Under the pieces are notes generated by a model. The model saw nothing but the letters and a program-made list of their open reading frames with translations, had not been told where the DNA came from and did not search any database. From Flavicella marina (GTDB lineage: Bacteria; Bacteroidota; Bacteroidia; Flavobacteriales; Flavobacteriaceae), in the NCBI RefSeq assembly GCF_009193215.1, contig NZ_VYVA01000002.1, positions 423,587 to 487,586 of the forward strand: 64,000 bases of DNA, in the 5' to 3' direction. Numbering within the stretch: position 1 is the stretch's first letter; each line of letters begins with the position of its first letter. Both the position numbers and the translations under genes were made by a program. Below are positions 17,072 to 25,880 of this stretch, in pieces.

Positions 17072-18534
17072 TAGAAATCAGAAAACAAAGAACCGTATTG
17101 ATCTCTAAAAGAATAGCCTTCTTCCACTCTAGATTTATTGAGTTTTTCAAACTCGACAAGAGCCCATAAGACCAATTCTTTCAAAAAATATCGATCTTTA
17201 CTCGGAGTTTCTTTGGCATATGTATCAATTAAACTATTTAATGGTGCTATATCTTCAAGTGCAGATGTATATTCAACCTCAGAACAATTGTCGTAAATCT
17301 CAAAAGTAGTCTCTTTAAAAAACCAATCCAACAATGCATCATAATCATCTTTCTGATTTTCTTTTTTCAGTTTCGATATTTTAGGGAATTTTTCCAGGAA
17401 TAAAGTTTTAACAGCTGCACCAATTAGTTTTTCTGCGACGAATGCAGCACCTTCTTGCTCTCCCTCGTATACCAATTCTATTTTACCAATAATCGACGGA
17501 ATCATACTTAACACGTCAGAAAACCGAATAGCAGTTGCTTTATCATTTGAACCTATTGCTCTATATTCAGCTGAACTGATTAGATTTTCAAAAGCCGTAA
17601 TACTCATTCTCGCACTCACTCCGCTTTTTGCATCTACATATTCACTGTTTCTTGCTTCGAATCCTATTTGTTCCACCAGGTCTTTTGCTAATTCTGGAAT
17701 ATGAACTTCACAAATTCTATCCTCTTGTAATTTCGCCTCTTGAGCAGTAATCGCTTTCGCTATTCTTAAATCAGTTGGGTAATGTGTCAATATCTGTGAA
17801 CCTATACGATCTTTCAAAGGTGTAACTATGCTACCTCTGTTGGTATAGTCTTCAGGATTTGCAGTAAAAATAAATTGCAAGTCGATAGGCATCCTCAATT
17901 GAAAGCCTCGAATTTGTATATCTCCTTCTTCTAATATATTAAAGAGTGCTACTTGAATTCTAGCCTGTAAATCTGGCAATTCATTGATAACAAAAATACA
18001 CCTATTGGCTCTTGGAATCATTCCAAAATGCAACACACGTTCATCAGAATAACTCAACTTCATCGTGGCAGCTTTTATCGGATCAATATCACCAATCAAA
18101 TCAGAAATCGTTACATCTGGCGTTGCTAACTTCTCAAAAAACCTAGCATCTCTATGTAGCCATTCAATTGGAGTTTCATCTCCATGATTTTTCAGTGTTT
18201 CTTTACCAAATACACTGATAGGGTTCAATGGGTCATCATTGATTTCAGAACCTTTGATAACAGGTATGTACTCATCTAAAAGTTGCACCATCAAACGAGC
18301 TAATCTTGTCTTTGCTTGCCCTCGCAAACCTAATAAATTGATGTTATGCTGAGATAAAATAGCACGTTCTAATTGAGGAATTACCGAGTTTTCATACCCA
18401 TAAACTCCTTCAAAAGACGACTTGTTGTTTTTTATATTCTGTATTAAATTGTTCCTTAGTTCTGTTTTTATACTTTTTGATGTATACCCTATCTTTTTTA
18501 ACTCACCTAAAGTTTTTATTGATGTATCTATCAT
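17071..18534 (-). CDS. MoxR/magnesium-chelatase-I-like AAA+ ATPase
   Basis: A 487-residue AAA+ protein. Walker A is GLRGQAKT, with the Ala seen in MoxR-like ATPases, near residue 88. Walker B is IFVINELPDL, with N before the catalytic Glu, as I recall for this Bacteroidota family, and IFTANPEDYTNRG is the sensor 1 region. The C-terminal part is helical. It is homologous to the I subunit of Mg-chelatase/MoxR and is expected to remodel a protein partner together with the vWA protein encoded just upstream; the stop/start overlap is TAATG on both sides. Such pairs act as chaperone-like metal or cofactor insertases. The client is unknown; no chelatase H subunit is nearby. Confidence 0.88.
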   Translation of the reverse strand: MIDTSIKTLGELKKIGYTSKSIKTELRNNLIQNIKNNKSSFEGVYGYENSVIPQLERAILSQHNINLLGLRGQAKTRLARLMVQLLDEYIPVIKGSEINDDPLNPISVFGKETLKNHGDETPIEWLHRDARFFEKLATPDVTISDLIGDIDPIKAATMKLSYSDERVLHFGMIPRANRCIFVINELPDLQARIQVALFNILEEGDIQIRGFQLRMPIDLQFIFTANPEDYTNRGSIVTPLKDRIGSQILTHYPTDLRIAKAITAQEAKLQEDRICEVHIPELAKDLVEQIGFEARNSEYVDAKSGVSARMSITAFENLISSAEYRAIGSNDKATAIRFSDVLSMIPSIIGKIELVYEGEQEGAAFVAEKLIGAAVKTLFLEKFPKISKLKKENQKDDYDALLDWFFKETTFEIYDNCSEVEYTSALEDIAPLNSLIDTYAKETPSKDRYFLKELVLWALVEFEKLNKSRVEEGYSFRDQYGSLFSDF

Positions 18535-19658
18535 TATCTCATGCGTTTTTTTCTGTTGTTTTCATAATCGTGAAATATCATCTCCCCTAGTCCCTTTAAA
18601 CCAGTATAGAATGCCTTCCCTTTATTCGATTCTGTAAATTTATCTACAAAATTCTGTAAATACGGATCGCGTGCAATCATAAAAGTTGTAATTGGAATAT
18701 GCAATTTTCGTGCATAAGCAGCCATATTGTAACATTTCTCTGTAATATGAGGATCCAAACCATTGCTGTTTTTGTAATACCTGCCATCAGGTAATTTCAA
18801 ACAACTAGGCTTCCCATCAGTAATCATAAAAATATGCTTGTTAGTATTTTTCTTTCTTCTTAATATATCCATGGCTAACTCTAGCCCTGCAACTGTGTTT
18901 GTATGGTATGGTCCTACTTGTAAATAAGGTAAATCTTTGACTTTGATTGTCCAGGCATCATTTCCAAAAACAAGAATATCTAAAGTATCTTTTGGGTAAC
19001 GAGTGGTTATCAATTCAGATAAAGCCATCGCTACTTTTTTTGCAGGTGTAATCCTGTCTTCTCCATATAAAATCATACTATGACTAATATCGATCATTAG
19101 TACTGTACTCATTTGAGACTTGTGATGTGTATCTTTAACTACCAAATCTTTTTCGGTAAGTTTAAAATTACCAAGTCCATGATTTACTTGCGCATTTTTT
19201 AAACTTTCTGTGATAGACAATCTATCTATCGAGTCTCCAAACTGAAAGTCCCTATAATCTCCAGTTTGCTCATCACCAATACCTACCGTGCTAATTTTAT
19301 GATTTCCTAAACCATTCTTTTTTAATTTTCCGAATATCTGAAGTAATGCTCCTTTTCGAATGGCTCGTTCTGTTTTTGCAGTAATTTTAGTTCCACCCTT
19401 GCCGTTTGGATCTATTTCATCTTTTATATAACCTTTCTCTTTCAATTCATCGATGAAGTCGTCAATGGTGTATGTTTCATCCGTAAGCTTGTATTCAATA
19501 TCTAACGTTCTTAACCAATCTATAGCCTCATCAAAATCACCCGAAGTGTGCGTAATTAATTCTTTGAAAATATCAAACAAACGATCAAAAATACTCTTCT
19601 TCTCCTCTTTAAAAGAAGAAAATTGAAAACCTACCCGTGATGTCTTTTTCTCACTCAT
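18534..19658 (-). CDS. von Willebrand factor A domain protein, partner of the MoxR-like ATPase
   Basis: A 374-residue soluble protein. The C-terminal vWA domain starts near residue 175 with the MIDAS motif DISHS (VLMIDISHSMILYG). A second acidic element, ITDGKPSC, sits later. The N-terminal part is charged and helical. In Mg-chelatase/MoxR systems the vWA subunit presents the client to the AAA ring; a similar role is inferred here because the genes overlap by one base. It has a C-terminal basic tail (NNRKKRMR). It is preceded 15 bases upstream by a 33-codon membrane microprotein. Confidence 0.88.
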   Translation of the reverse strand: MSEKKTSRVGFQFSSFKEEKKSIFDRLFDIFKELITHTSGDFDEAIDWLRTLDIEYKLTDETYTIDDFIDELKEKGYIKDEIDPNGKGGTKITAKTERAIRKGALLQIFGKLKKNGLGNHKISTVGIGDEQTGDYRDFQFGDSIDRLSITESLKNAQVNHGLGNFKLTEKDLVVKDTHHKSQMSTVLMIDISHSMILYGEDRITPAKKVAMALSELITTRYPKDTLDILVFGNDAWTIKVKDLPYLQVGPYHTNTVAGLELAMDILRRKKNTNKHIFMITDGKPSCLKLPDGRYYKNSNGLDPHITEKCYNMAAYARKLHIPITTFMIARDPYLQNFVDKFTESNKGKAFYTGLKGLGEMIFHDYENNRKKRMR

Positions 19659-19673
19659 TTGAATTTACATGAA

Positions 19674-19775
19674 TCAAACAATCGCAGTCAAATAAATTAA
19701 TACAGCTAATAATGTATTTACAAAAATCACTGTTTTAACAATTTGCATACTTGAAGTGTCATTTTTTAGCTTCAT
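19674..19775 (-). CDS. 33-residue single-helix membrane microprotein, first cistron before the vWA/ATPase operon
   Basis: The ATG at 19773-19775 opens a 33-codon frame ending in TGA, 15 bases before the vWA ATG. The N-terminus is polar (MKLKNDTSSMQI), followed by VKTVIFVN and a hydrophobic helix ending AIV. It has the same length as, and about ten identities with, the peptide at 12262-12363, including the K-T-x-I-x-V-N core at residues 14-20. A TTG-N19-TAACTTTA promoter-like pair lies upstream at 19789-19818. It is probably a membrane peptide translated first in the operon. No named family was recognised, and the operon link is positional. Confidence 0.65.
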   Translation of the reverse strand: MKLKNDTSSMQIVKTVIFVNTLLAVLIYLTAIV

Positions 19776-19788
19776 TACTTAGGGATTT

Positions 19789-19818
19789 TAAAGTTACTAA
19801 TTATTAAAAAGAATGCAA
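19789..19818 (-). promoter_or_regulatory. Promoter-like -33/-7 pair for the microprotein/vWA/MoxR/UDG operon
   Basis: On the minus strand a TTG (19816-19818) is followed after 19 bases by TAACTTTA (19789-19796). The last base of the -7 element deviates from TAnnTTTG. It lies 13 bases before the microprotein start. Confidence 0.4.
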
Positions 19819-19853
19819 TTATCATCTATGTCGTAACATAAAAACAATACTTA

Positions 19854-19892
19854 CAAAAAAATATCGACTTGTTTGTTAAAACAAGTCGATAT
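19854..19892 (-). terminator. Terminator after ytxJ
   Basis: A perfect 14-bp inverted repeat, ATATCGACTTGTTT and AAACAAGTCGATAT, has a four-base loop and, on the minus strand, a following run of seven T. It ends the YtxJ transcript. Confidence 0.88.
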
Positions 19893-19932
19893 AAGTAACG
19901 TAAAAAAAAGAATTTTATTGCAATGAGAGAAA

Positions 19933-20307
19933 CTAATCTAAAGCAACTAAATTTAATTCCAAAATATCATAATGTGATGCGTGTGCAACCAATTCATTAT
20001 TCTTAATTACAACAGCTTGAGGGGACTCATGAATTACTTGAAACTTTTCCGCAATCGCTTGAGAAATATTTCTAAAATTCAATAAATCTAAATAATAAAA
20101 ATCAACATTCGTTTCTGCTGATCCGTGCTGCTTTTCGAATCGTTTGATAACCGAACTACTAATGCCACAACGTGTACTATGTTTGAACAACACACTTGTT
20201 TTCTTTAAATCCTCTAATTGACCTTCATTAGTTAATTGAATCCAATTTATTTTTGGTATTTCTTTGTTTTCAGATTTTGAACCGAAAACCCCGCTTAATA
20301 TTCCCAT
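19933..20307 (-). CDS. ytxJ: YtxJ-like monothiol thioredoxin-fold protein (bacillithiol system)
   Basis: A 124-residue protein with a thioredoxin fold. The putative redox Cys is in VLFKHSTRCGISSSVIKRF, where the second Cys of CxxC is absent (CGIS), and ESPQAVVI carries a cis-Pro-like position. This matches the YtxJ/DUF2847 family, described as a monothiol bacilliredoxin that removes bacillithiol from protein thiols. The N-terminus MGILSGVFG has no signal peptide. It is a single gene with its own terminator, divergent from clpB. Confidence 0.85.
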   Translation of the reverse strand: MGILSGVFGSKSENKEIPKINWIQLTNEGQLEDLKKTSVLFKHSTRCGISSSVIKRFEKQHGSAETNVDFYYLDLLNFRNISQAIAEKFQVIHESPQAVVIKNNELVAHASHYDILELNLVALD

Positions 20308-20446
20308 GTTTGTGTTTTTTCTTGATAGACGTCAAAAATAAGACATCCTTTCAACACTACCATTTTTATTTTTTACTGAAAAATTGACGGATTATTGAAG
20401 AACTTCAAGACAATTTGTCTCAATAAACACAAGGTTTCACGACATT

Positions 20447-20475
20447 TTGGCCTGATTTTATTAGAAATATATTTG
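20447..20475 (+). promoter_or_regulatory. clpB promoter (-33 TTG, -7 TATATTTG)
   Basis: TTG at 20447-20449 and TATATTTG at 20468-20475 are separated by 18 bases and lie 47 bases before the clpB ATG. This is a good match to the housekeeping Bacteroidetes consensus. No CIRCE inverted repeat was seen, so heat control, if any, is by another route. Confidence 0.6.
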
Positions 20476-20521
20476 GGAATGTTTTTTGACCTAACACACA
20501 TGAATTTTAAAAATTGGAGTT

Positions 20522-23107
20522 ATGAATTTTAATAATTACACAATAAAATCACAAGAAGTTGTGCAAAAAGCACAACAACTTACTCAAGAACTTGGGCAAC
20601 AACAAATTGAAATTGCTCATGTCATGAAAGCTATTTTAGAAGTTGATAAAAATGTTACACCTTTTATTTTAAAGAAACTAGAGATAAACATTCCAGTTTT
20701 TACACAAGTTATAGAAAACACAATCAAAAGTTATCCTAAGGTTTCAGGTGCGTCGTTAAGTCTTTCAAAAAATTCAAACACATTATTTATTGATGCAAGT
20801 AATATTGCAAAAAAAATGAATGATGAGTATGTATCAATCGAACATTTGCTGTTAGGTATTTTTAAAAGTAAAGACACCATTGCACAGCAATTAAAAGATC
20901 AAGGGGTAACTGAAAAAGGCCTACAGTCCGCTATCGATGAAATAAGACAAGGAGAAAATGTTACCTCTCAAAGCGCTGAAGACACTTATAACTCGTTGAA
21001 TAAATATGCAAAAAACCTGAATCAACTTGCCAATGACGGAAAGTTAGATCCGGTAATTGGACGAGATGAAGAGATTAGAAGAATTTTACAAATTTTATCG
21101 CGTAGAACGAAAAACAACCCTATGCTTGTTGGAGAGCCAGGTGTTGGTAAAACTGCTATTGCAGAAGGTTTGGCGCATCGTATTATTCAAGGTGATGTAC
21201 CAGAAAACTTGAAAGACAAACAAATTTTCTCTTTAGATATGGGTGCCCTTATTGCTGGAGCTAAATACAAAGGAGAGTTTGAAGAACGTTTGAAATCTGT
21301 TGTAAAGGAAGTCATCAATTCTGATGGCAACATTGTATTGTTTATTGACGAAATACATACTTTGGTTGGTGCTGGAGGTGGTGAAGGTGCTATGGATGCC
21401 GCAAACATTCTAAAACCAGCATTAGCAAGAGGTGAGCTTCGAGCAATTGGAGCTACTACCCTTGATGAATATCAAAAGTATTTCGAAAAAGACAAGGCCT
21501 TAGAACGTCGTTTCCAAAAAGTGATTGTTGATGAACCAGATACAGAAAGTGCTATTTCAATATTAAGAGGTATCAAAGAAAAATACGAAGTTCATCACAA
21601 GGTGAGAATCAAGGACGAAGCCGTGATCGCAGCAGTAGAATTGTCTCAACGTTACATTACAAATAGATTTTTACCAGATAAAGCCATCGATTTAATGGAT
21701 GAATCAGCATCAAAAATGAGAATGGAAATCAATTCTAAACCTGAAGAGCTAGATGTTTTAGACAGGAAAATCATGCAGTTAGAGATAGAATTAGAAGCTA
21801 TCAAGCGAGAAAACGACAAAGCTAAATTAACAGTCTTAAAAAAAGAATTGGCCAACGTCAAAGACAGTCGTGATGACATTTTTAGTAAATGGAAAAGCGA
21901 AAAAGATTTGGTTGACAAAGTTCAAAAAATAAAAGAAGACGTTGAATCTTTCAAGCAAGAGGCCGACAAAGCTGAGCGAGATGGAAATTATGGACTTGTA
22001 GCCGAATTGCGTTATGGAAAAATAAAAGACGCGCAAGAAGCATTGGATCGTTTGCAATTAGAAGTTAACAATCAAGAAAATTCGTTGATCAAAGAAGAAG
22101 TTACAGCTGATGATATTGCTGAAGTTGTAGCAAAATGGACAGGTATTCCTGTGCAAAAAATGCTACAGAGTGAACGTGAAAAACTGTTGCAACTAGAAAC
22201 AGTTTTACACAATCAAGTAGTTGGTCAAGAAGAAGCTATTGAAGCAGTTTCAGACGCGGTTAGGCGTTCTAGAGCTGGTTTACAAGATGAGAAAAAGCCC
22301 TTAGGCTCATTTCTATTCCTCGGAACTACTGGAGTTGGTAAAACCGAATTGGCCAAAGCACTAGCTTCTTACCTGTTTAATGATGAGAATGCCATGACTC
22401 GTATTGATATGAGCGAATACCAAGAAAGGCATTCGGTAAGTAGATTGGTTGGAGCCCCACCGGGCTATGTAGGATATGATGAAGGAGGTCATTTAACAGA
22501 AGCTGTAAGACGAAGACCCTATTCAGTAGTATTGCTAGACGAAATAGAAAAAGCCCACCCAGATACTTTTAACATACTGTTACAAGTATTAGACGAAGGT
22601 AGATTGACGGATAACAAAGGGAGAATAGCAGATTTTAAAAACACCATTATTATCATGACCTCAAATATGGGTGCCGACAGTATTCAAGAGCATTTTGAAA
22701 ATGCAAAAGACACCGATAGAATTATGATCGCAGAAAAGGCTAAACTAGATGTAATGAGCGTACTAAAACAGAGTGTTCGTCCAGAATTTTTAAATCGAAT
22801 TGACGAAATCATAATGTTCACACCACTTAACAAAAACGAAATAAAGGACATTGTGAAAATTCACCTCAAAAAGCTTTCAAAAATGCTTCGTGAGAAACAA
22901 ATCGAATTAACGACAACTGAAGATGCTATCGGTGCTTTGGCAGAAAAAGGTTACGACCCGCAATTTGGAGCAAGACCCGTGAAAAGAGTAATTCAGAAAG
23001 AAGTACTGAACGCATTGTCAAAAGAACTATTGGCTGGAAAAGTACAACCTGAACAAAAAATTCTCTTAGATGCATTTGATGGTCAATTTGTATTTAGAAA
23101 CAAATAA
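20522..23107 (+). CDS. clpB: ClpB disaggregase (AAA+ chaperone)
   Basis: An 861-residue protein of normal ClpB length. It contains the N-terminal Clp repeat domain (1-145), first AAA+ domain with Walker A GEPGVGKT and Walker B LFIDEIHTL, the long middle coiled coil (about 400-525), and second AAA+ domain with GTTGVGKTE and VVLLDEIEKAHPD. The C-terminal small domain has GARPVKRVIQ. The middle coiled coil separates it from ClpA/ClpC. It works with DnaK to rescue aggregated proteins in the cytoplasm. It is monocistronic, with a promoter at 20447 and a strong terminator at 23129. Confidence 0.97.
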   Translation: MNFNNYTIKSQEVVQKAQQLTQELGQQQIEIAHVMKAILEVDKNVTPFILKKLEINIPVFTQVIENTIKSYPKVSGASLSLSKNSNTLFIDASNIAKKMNDEYVSIEHLLLGIFKSKDTIAQQLKDQGVTEKGLQSAIDEIRQGENVTSQSAEDTYNSLNKYAKNLNQLANDGKLDPVIGRDEEIRRILQILSRRTKNNPMLVGEPGVGKTAIAEGLAHRIIQGDVPENLKDKQIFSLDMGALIAGAKYKGEFEERLKSVVKEVINSDGNIVLFIDEIHTLVGAGGGEGAMDAANILKPALARGELRAIGATTLDEYQKYFEKDKALERRFQKVIVDEPDTESAISILRGIKEKYEVHHKVRIKDEAVIAAVELSQRYITNRFLPDKAIDLMDESASKMRMEINSKPEELDVLDRKIMQLEIELEAIKRENDKAKLTVLKKELANVKDSRDDIFSKWKSEKDLVDKVQKIKEDVESFKQEADKAERDGNYGLVAELRYGKIKDAQEALDRLQLEVNNQENSLIKEEVTADDIAEVVAKWTGIPVQKMLQSEREKLLQLETVLHNQVVGQEEAIEAVSDAVRRSRAGLQDEKKPLGSFLFLGTTGVGKTELAKALASYLFNDENAMTRIDMSEYQERHSVSRLVGAPPGYVGYDEGGHLTEAVRRRPYSVVLLDEIEKAHPDTFNILLQVLDEGRLTDNKGRIADFKNTIIIMTSNMGADSIQEHFENAKDTDRIMIAEKAKLDVMSVLKQSVRPEFLNRIDEIIMFTPLNKNEIKDIVKIHLKKLSKMLREKQIELTTTEDAIGALAEKGYDPQFGARPVKRVIQKEVLNALSKELLAGKVQPEQKILLDAFDGQFVFRNK

Positions 23108-23128
23108 AATTTATAATACGGAACATGT

Positions 23129-23162
23129 AAGAGGAAGTACTTTAGGTACTTCCTCTTTTTTT
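23129..23162 (+). terminator. clpB terminator
   Basis: AAGAGGAAGTAC and GTACTTCCTCTT form a perfect 12-bp stem with a five-base loop and a T-run. Confidence 0.9.
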
Positions 23163-23227
23163 GTAGCAACTACACCGTTTATTTAATTATTGATATCTTT
23201 AAACAACCTAACCTAAAAATAATTATT

Positions 23228-23725
23228 ATGGAATTTAATTTTTCAATTATTGCTATAACTGCTATTGTACCGTTGATTATGGGATTTATTTGGTACAATC
23301 CTAAAATATTTGGTGCTGCCTGGATGAAAGAATGCAACTTTACGCTAGAAACAATGGACAAACCTAACCCTATTGTTTTCTTGTGGTGTTATTTATTGAG
23401 TTTTTTGTTGGCTTTTATTCTTGGTACTTTTGTGATACATCAATTTGGTTTCTTTTCTATTTTGATGAACGAACCAACACTTACCGTTGAAGGATCTGAA
23501 TTGAATTTGTATGCTGCTGATTTTATGGAAAAGTATGGTAATAATTTTAGAACTTTTAAACATGGAACTCTGCACGGAACAATGATTGGTTTGTTATTGG
23601 TACTCCCTATTTTTGGAACCAATGCAATGTTTGAAAAAAGATCTTTCAAATATGTAATGATCAATGGCGGTTATTGGATCGTTTCACTAGCCATCATGGG
23701 TGGTATCTTATGTCAATTTGCATAA
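23228..23725 (+). CDS. DUF1761 family membrane protein
   Basis: A 165-residue protein with about four hydrophobic helices. The start (FSIIAITAIVPLIMGFIWYNP, slightly shortened, then FGAAWMKE) carries the GxxWY-P/F-x-x-W pattern of DUF1761 membrane proteins. GTLHGTMIGLLLVLPIFGTN and the C-terminal INGGYWIVSLAIMGGIL also fit. The function is unknown. It is a single gene between two terminators, so probably a monocistronic message; a TATCTTTA sequence at about 23196-23206 may be its -7 element. Confidence 0.75.
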   Translation: MEFNFSIIAITAIVPLIMGFIWYNPKIFGAAWMKECNFTLETMDKPNPIVFLWCYLLSFLLAFILGTFVIHQFGFFSILMNEPTLTVEGSELNLYAADFMEKYGNNFRTFKHGTLHGTMIGLLLVLPIFGTNAMFEKRSFKYVMINGGYWIVSLAIMGGILCQFA

Positions 23726-23743
23726 TTAGCACAGAATAAAACG

Positions 23744-23775
23744 AAAGCCTAAACCAATATGTTTAGGCTTTTTTT
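23744..23775 (+). terminator. Terminator after DUF1761 gene
   Basis: AAAGCCTAAAC and GTTTAGGCTTT form a perfect stem with a six-base loop and a T-run. Confidence 0.9.
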
Positions 23776-23816
23776 ATGTTTTATAGTTAGAGGATGTACC
23801 TTTTACAATAAAAACG

Positions 23817-23824
23817 TAAATTTG
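23817..23824 (+). promoter_or_regulatory. -7 promoter element of the Sua5-type gene
   Basis: TAAATTTG is an exact TAnnTTTG match, 21 bases before the ATG at 23846. It lies inside the longer frame opening at 23759 and therefore argues for the shorter protein. Confidence 0.55.
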
Positions 23825-23845
23825 CACGATATTTTTACAAACGCA

Positions 23846-24805
23846 ATGACTCTGGTATCTAACGACATTCAAAAAGCTGCAGAAATTTTAGCCAACAACG
23901 AACTTGTAGCAATTCCTACAGAAACCGTTTATGGATTGGCTGCTAATATCTTTAGCGAATCAGGAATCAAAAAAATATTTGCACTCAAACAAAGACCACT
24001 TTTCAATCCTCTTATCGTGCATACACATTCGATAGAAGAACTTGATAAATTTGTAAGCTATATACCAAATAAAGCAAAATTATTAGCAGAGAAATTTTGG
24101 CCGGGCTCTTTGACAATGGTACTTCCTAAAAAGAGTGACGTTCCAGATTTAGTTACCGCAGGTAAAGATACTGTAGGTGTCAGAATCCCGAATCACACCG
24201 TCACGCTTGAGCTTTTGAGAAATCTTGATTTTCCTTTAGCCGCACCTAGTGCTAACCCATTTGGTTCTATCAGTCCAACTACTTCGACGCATGTTGCAAA
24301 TTACTTCAAAGAAGGACTTCAGATGGTACTCGAAGGTGGTGCCTGTCAAAACGGTATTGAATCTACGATTATCGGTTTTGAAAACGAAACTCCGGTACTC
24401 TATCGTTTGGGCTCTATTTCAGTAGAAGAAATCGAAGCTGTTGTTGGTGACATAGCAATCAAAAACAACAAGGAGGCAGCTCCAGATGCACCAGGAATGC
24501 TCTCTCGCCATTATGCACCAGACACTACAACATATTTAGTTAACGATGTAGCATCCTTTGCGTCACAATTTCCTAATAAAAAAGTGGGTGTATTATTATT
24601 CAATCAAAATATTGAAGCTAACAATATAAAGCACATAGAAACACTTTCCATCAGTGGAAATTTAAAAGAAGCTACAGCTAAACTTTATGCTACTTTACAC
24701 AAGCTAGACACTTTAGATTTAGACATTATTATTGCTGAGAAATTCCCAGATTATGGATTGGGAAAATCAATCAACGATCGTTTGCTAAGAGCCACTAAAA
24801 AATAA
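23846..24805 (+). CDS. L-threonylcarbamoyladenylate synthase (Sua5/YrdC/YwlC type)
   Basis: A 319-residue protein from the ATG at 23846, the usual size for Sua5. The YrdC domain (about 1-205) has the KRPLFNPLIVH-like segment (here KQRPLFNPLIVH), PTETVYGLAAN, FWPGSLTMVL and RIPNH. The linker APGMLSRHYAP is the Sua5 signature and the C-terminal Sua5 domain follows. The enzyme makes threonylcarbamoyl-AMP from Thr, bicarbonate and ATP for the t6A modification at position 37 of ANN-decoding tRNAs. The longer frame from 23759 is rejected because the terminator and -7 element lie within it. Confidence 0.93.
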   Translation: MTLVSNDIQKAAEILANNELVAIPTETVYGLAANIFSESGIKKIFALKQRPLFNPLIVHTHSIEELDKFVSYIPNKAKLLAEKFWPGSLTMVLPKKSDVPDLVTAGKDTVGVRIPNHTVTLELLRNLDFPLAAPSANPFGSISPTTSTHVANYFKEGLQMVLEGGACQNGIESTIIGFENETPVLYRLGSISVEEIEAVVGDIAIKNNKEAAPDAPGMLSRHYAPDTTTYLVNDVASFASQFPNKKVGVLLFNQNIEANNIKHIETLSISGNLKEATAKLYATLHKLDTLDLDIIIAEKFPDYGLGKSINDRLLRATKK

Positions 24806-24810
24806 CAACG

Positions 24811-25617
24811 TTAATTTTTCTTTCGAAACATAAAATAGCAACCAATAGCAATCAATGGAATACTTAGAAGTTGTCCGGTATTTAAGTCCCAATCTCCTCT
24901 AGTTTCAATCTGTGCTTCTTTCCAGAATTCTATGATAAATCTAACTGACCATAAGGTTGCAAAGAAAAAACCAAATAAATACCCCAATTGTTCTTTTTTG
25001 TTGGTTTTCCAATACAAAAACCACAGGCAAACAAATATAATTAAGTAACCGAAAGCTTCGTATAATTGTGTTGGATGCCTAGGAAAGTCTTCTCCTAATT
25101 TTGCAAAAACAATACCATAATCAGAACCCGTTGGTTTTCCAATAATTTCAGAATTCATCAAGTTTCCTATTCGAATAAAAAAACCTGCCAAGGCTACCAC
25201 AATCCCAACTCTATCTAAAACAAACAACAATGGTTTTTTAAGAATGTTTTTACTGTAAAAATACAACGCAGTGATAATTCCGATTGCCGCACCATGACTG
25301 GCCAAACCAGCAAAACCTGTAAATCGAAACGGATTGAATTTTACCGGTAACAAAATTTCTCCTAAATGATCTTTAAAATATGGCCAGTCGTAGAAAAACA
25401 CATGCCCCAATCTAGCTCCTAAAATCGTAGCTATAATTGTATACATGAACAGCTTATCTAACTTATCTAATTCAATACCATCTTTGATATAAATTCTTTT
25501 CATCAAAGCCAACCCTACACCAAATGCCAATACGAACATCAAGCTGTAATATCGAATCGTAAAAAATCCTAATTCGATTCCTAAAGAAGGATCCCAAGTA
25601 ATTGCTGTAAAATTCAT
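24811..25617 (-). CDS. lgt: Prolipoprotein diacylglyceryl transferase
   Basis: A 268-residue inner-membrane enzyme with about seven helices. FAGLASHGAAIG has the conserved SHG, and RIGNLMNSEIIGKPT matches the Lgt signature (GRxGNFxNxE with small changes). HPTQLYEAFGYL is the C-terminal motif. It transfers diacylglycerol from phosphatidylglycerol to the lipobox Cys of prolipoproteins, which fits the many lipoproteins in this window. Its start overlaps the stop of yidD by one base. It is convergent with the Sua5 gene. Confidence 0.95.
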   Translation of the reverse strand: MNFTAITWDPSLGIELGFFTIRYYSLMFVLAFGVGLALMKRIYIKDGIELDKLDKLFMYTIIATILGARLGHVFFYDWPYFKDHLGEILLPVKFNPFRFTGFAGLASHGAAIGIITALYFYSKNILKKPLLFVLDRVGIVVALAGFFIRIGNLMNSEIIGKPTGSDYGIVFAKLGEDFPRHPTQLYEAFGYLIIFVCLWFLYWKTNKKEQLGYLFGFFFATLWSVRFIIEFWKEAQIETRGDWDLNTGQLLSIPLIAIGCYFMFRKKN

Positions 25618-25880
25618 TAAATTTTTGTTTTAGTTTTAGTTTCTGTTTTTTCTGGTACTGGATCATACCCACTTCCACCCCATGGATGACAGCTAAATAT
25701 TCTCTTCAATGCCATCCATCCGCCTGAAACCACGCCATGTTTCTCTAATGCTTCAATTGCGTAATGAGAACAAGTTGGTGAATACCTACAAGTGGCTGGT
25801 GTATAGGGAGAAATCATCACTTGATAAATTCTTACCAAAGCTATGAAGGGAAATCGTACTATTTTTTTTAAAGAAATCAA
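25617..25880 (-). CDS. yidD: Membrane protein insertion efficiency factor YidD
   Basis: This 87-residue protein carries the full family signature: [20 protein letters not shown] and, after it, [29 protein letters not shown] in part. An amphipathic N-terminal helix probably binds the inner membrane. It assists YidC-dependent insertion. The ATG overlaps the cysS stop by four bases (ATGA) and it runs into lgt. A K/T-rich tail (ETKTKTKI) ends the protein. Confidence 0.94.
   Translation of the reverse strand: MISLKKIVRFPFIALVRIYQVMISPYTPATCRYSPTCSHYAIEALEKHGVVSGGWMALKRIFSCHPWGGSGYDPVPEKTETKTKTKI

Noticed and set aside
23759..23845. 29-codon N-terminal extension of the Sua5-type gene
   Set aside because: It contains part of the preceding terminator and the gene's own -7 element.
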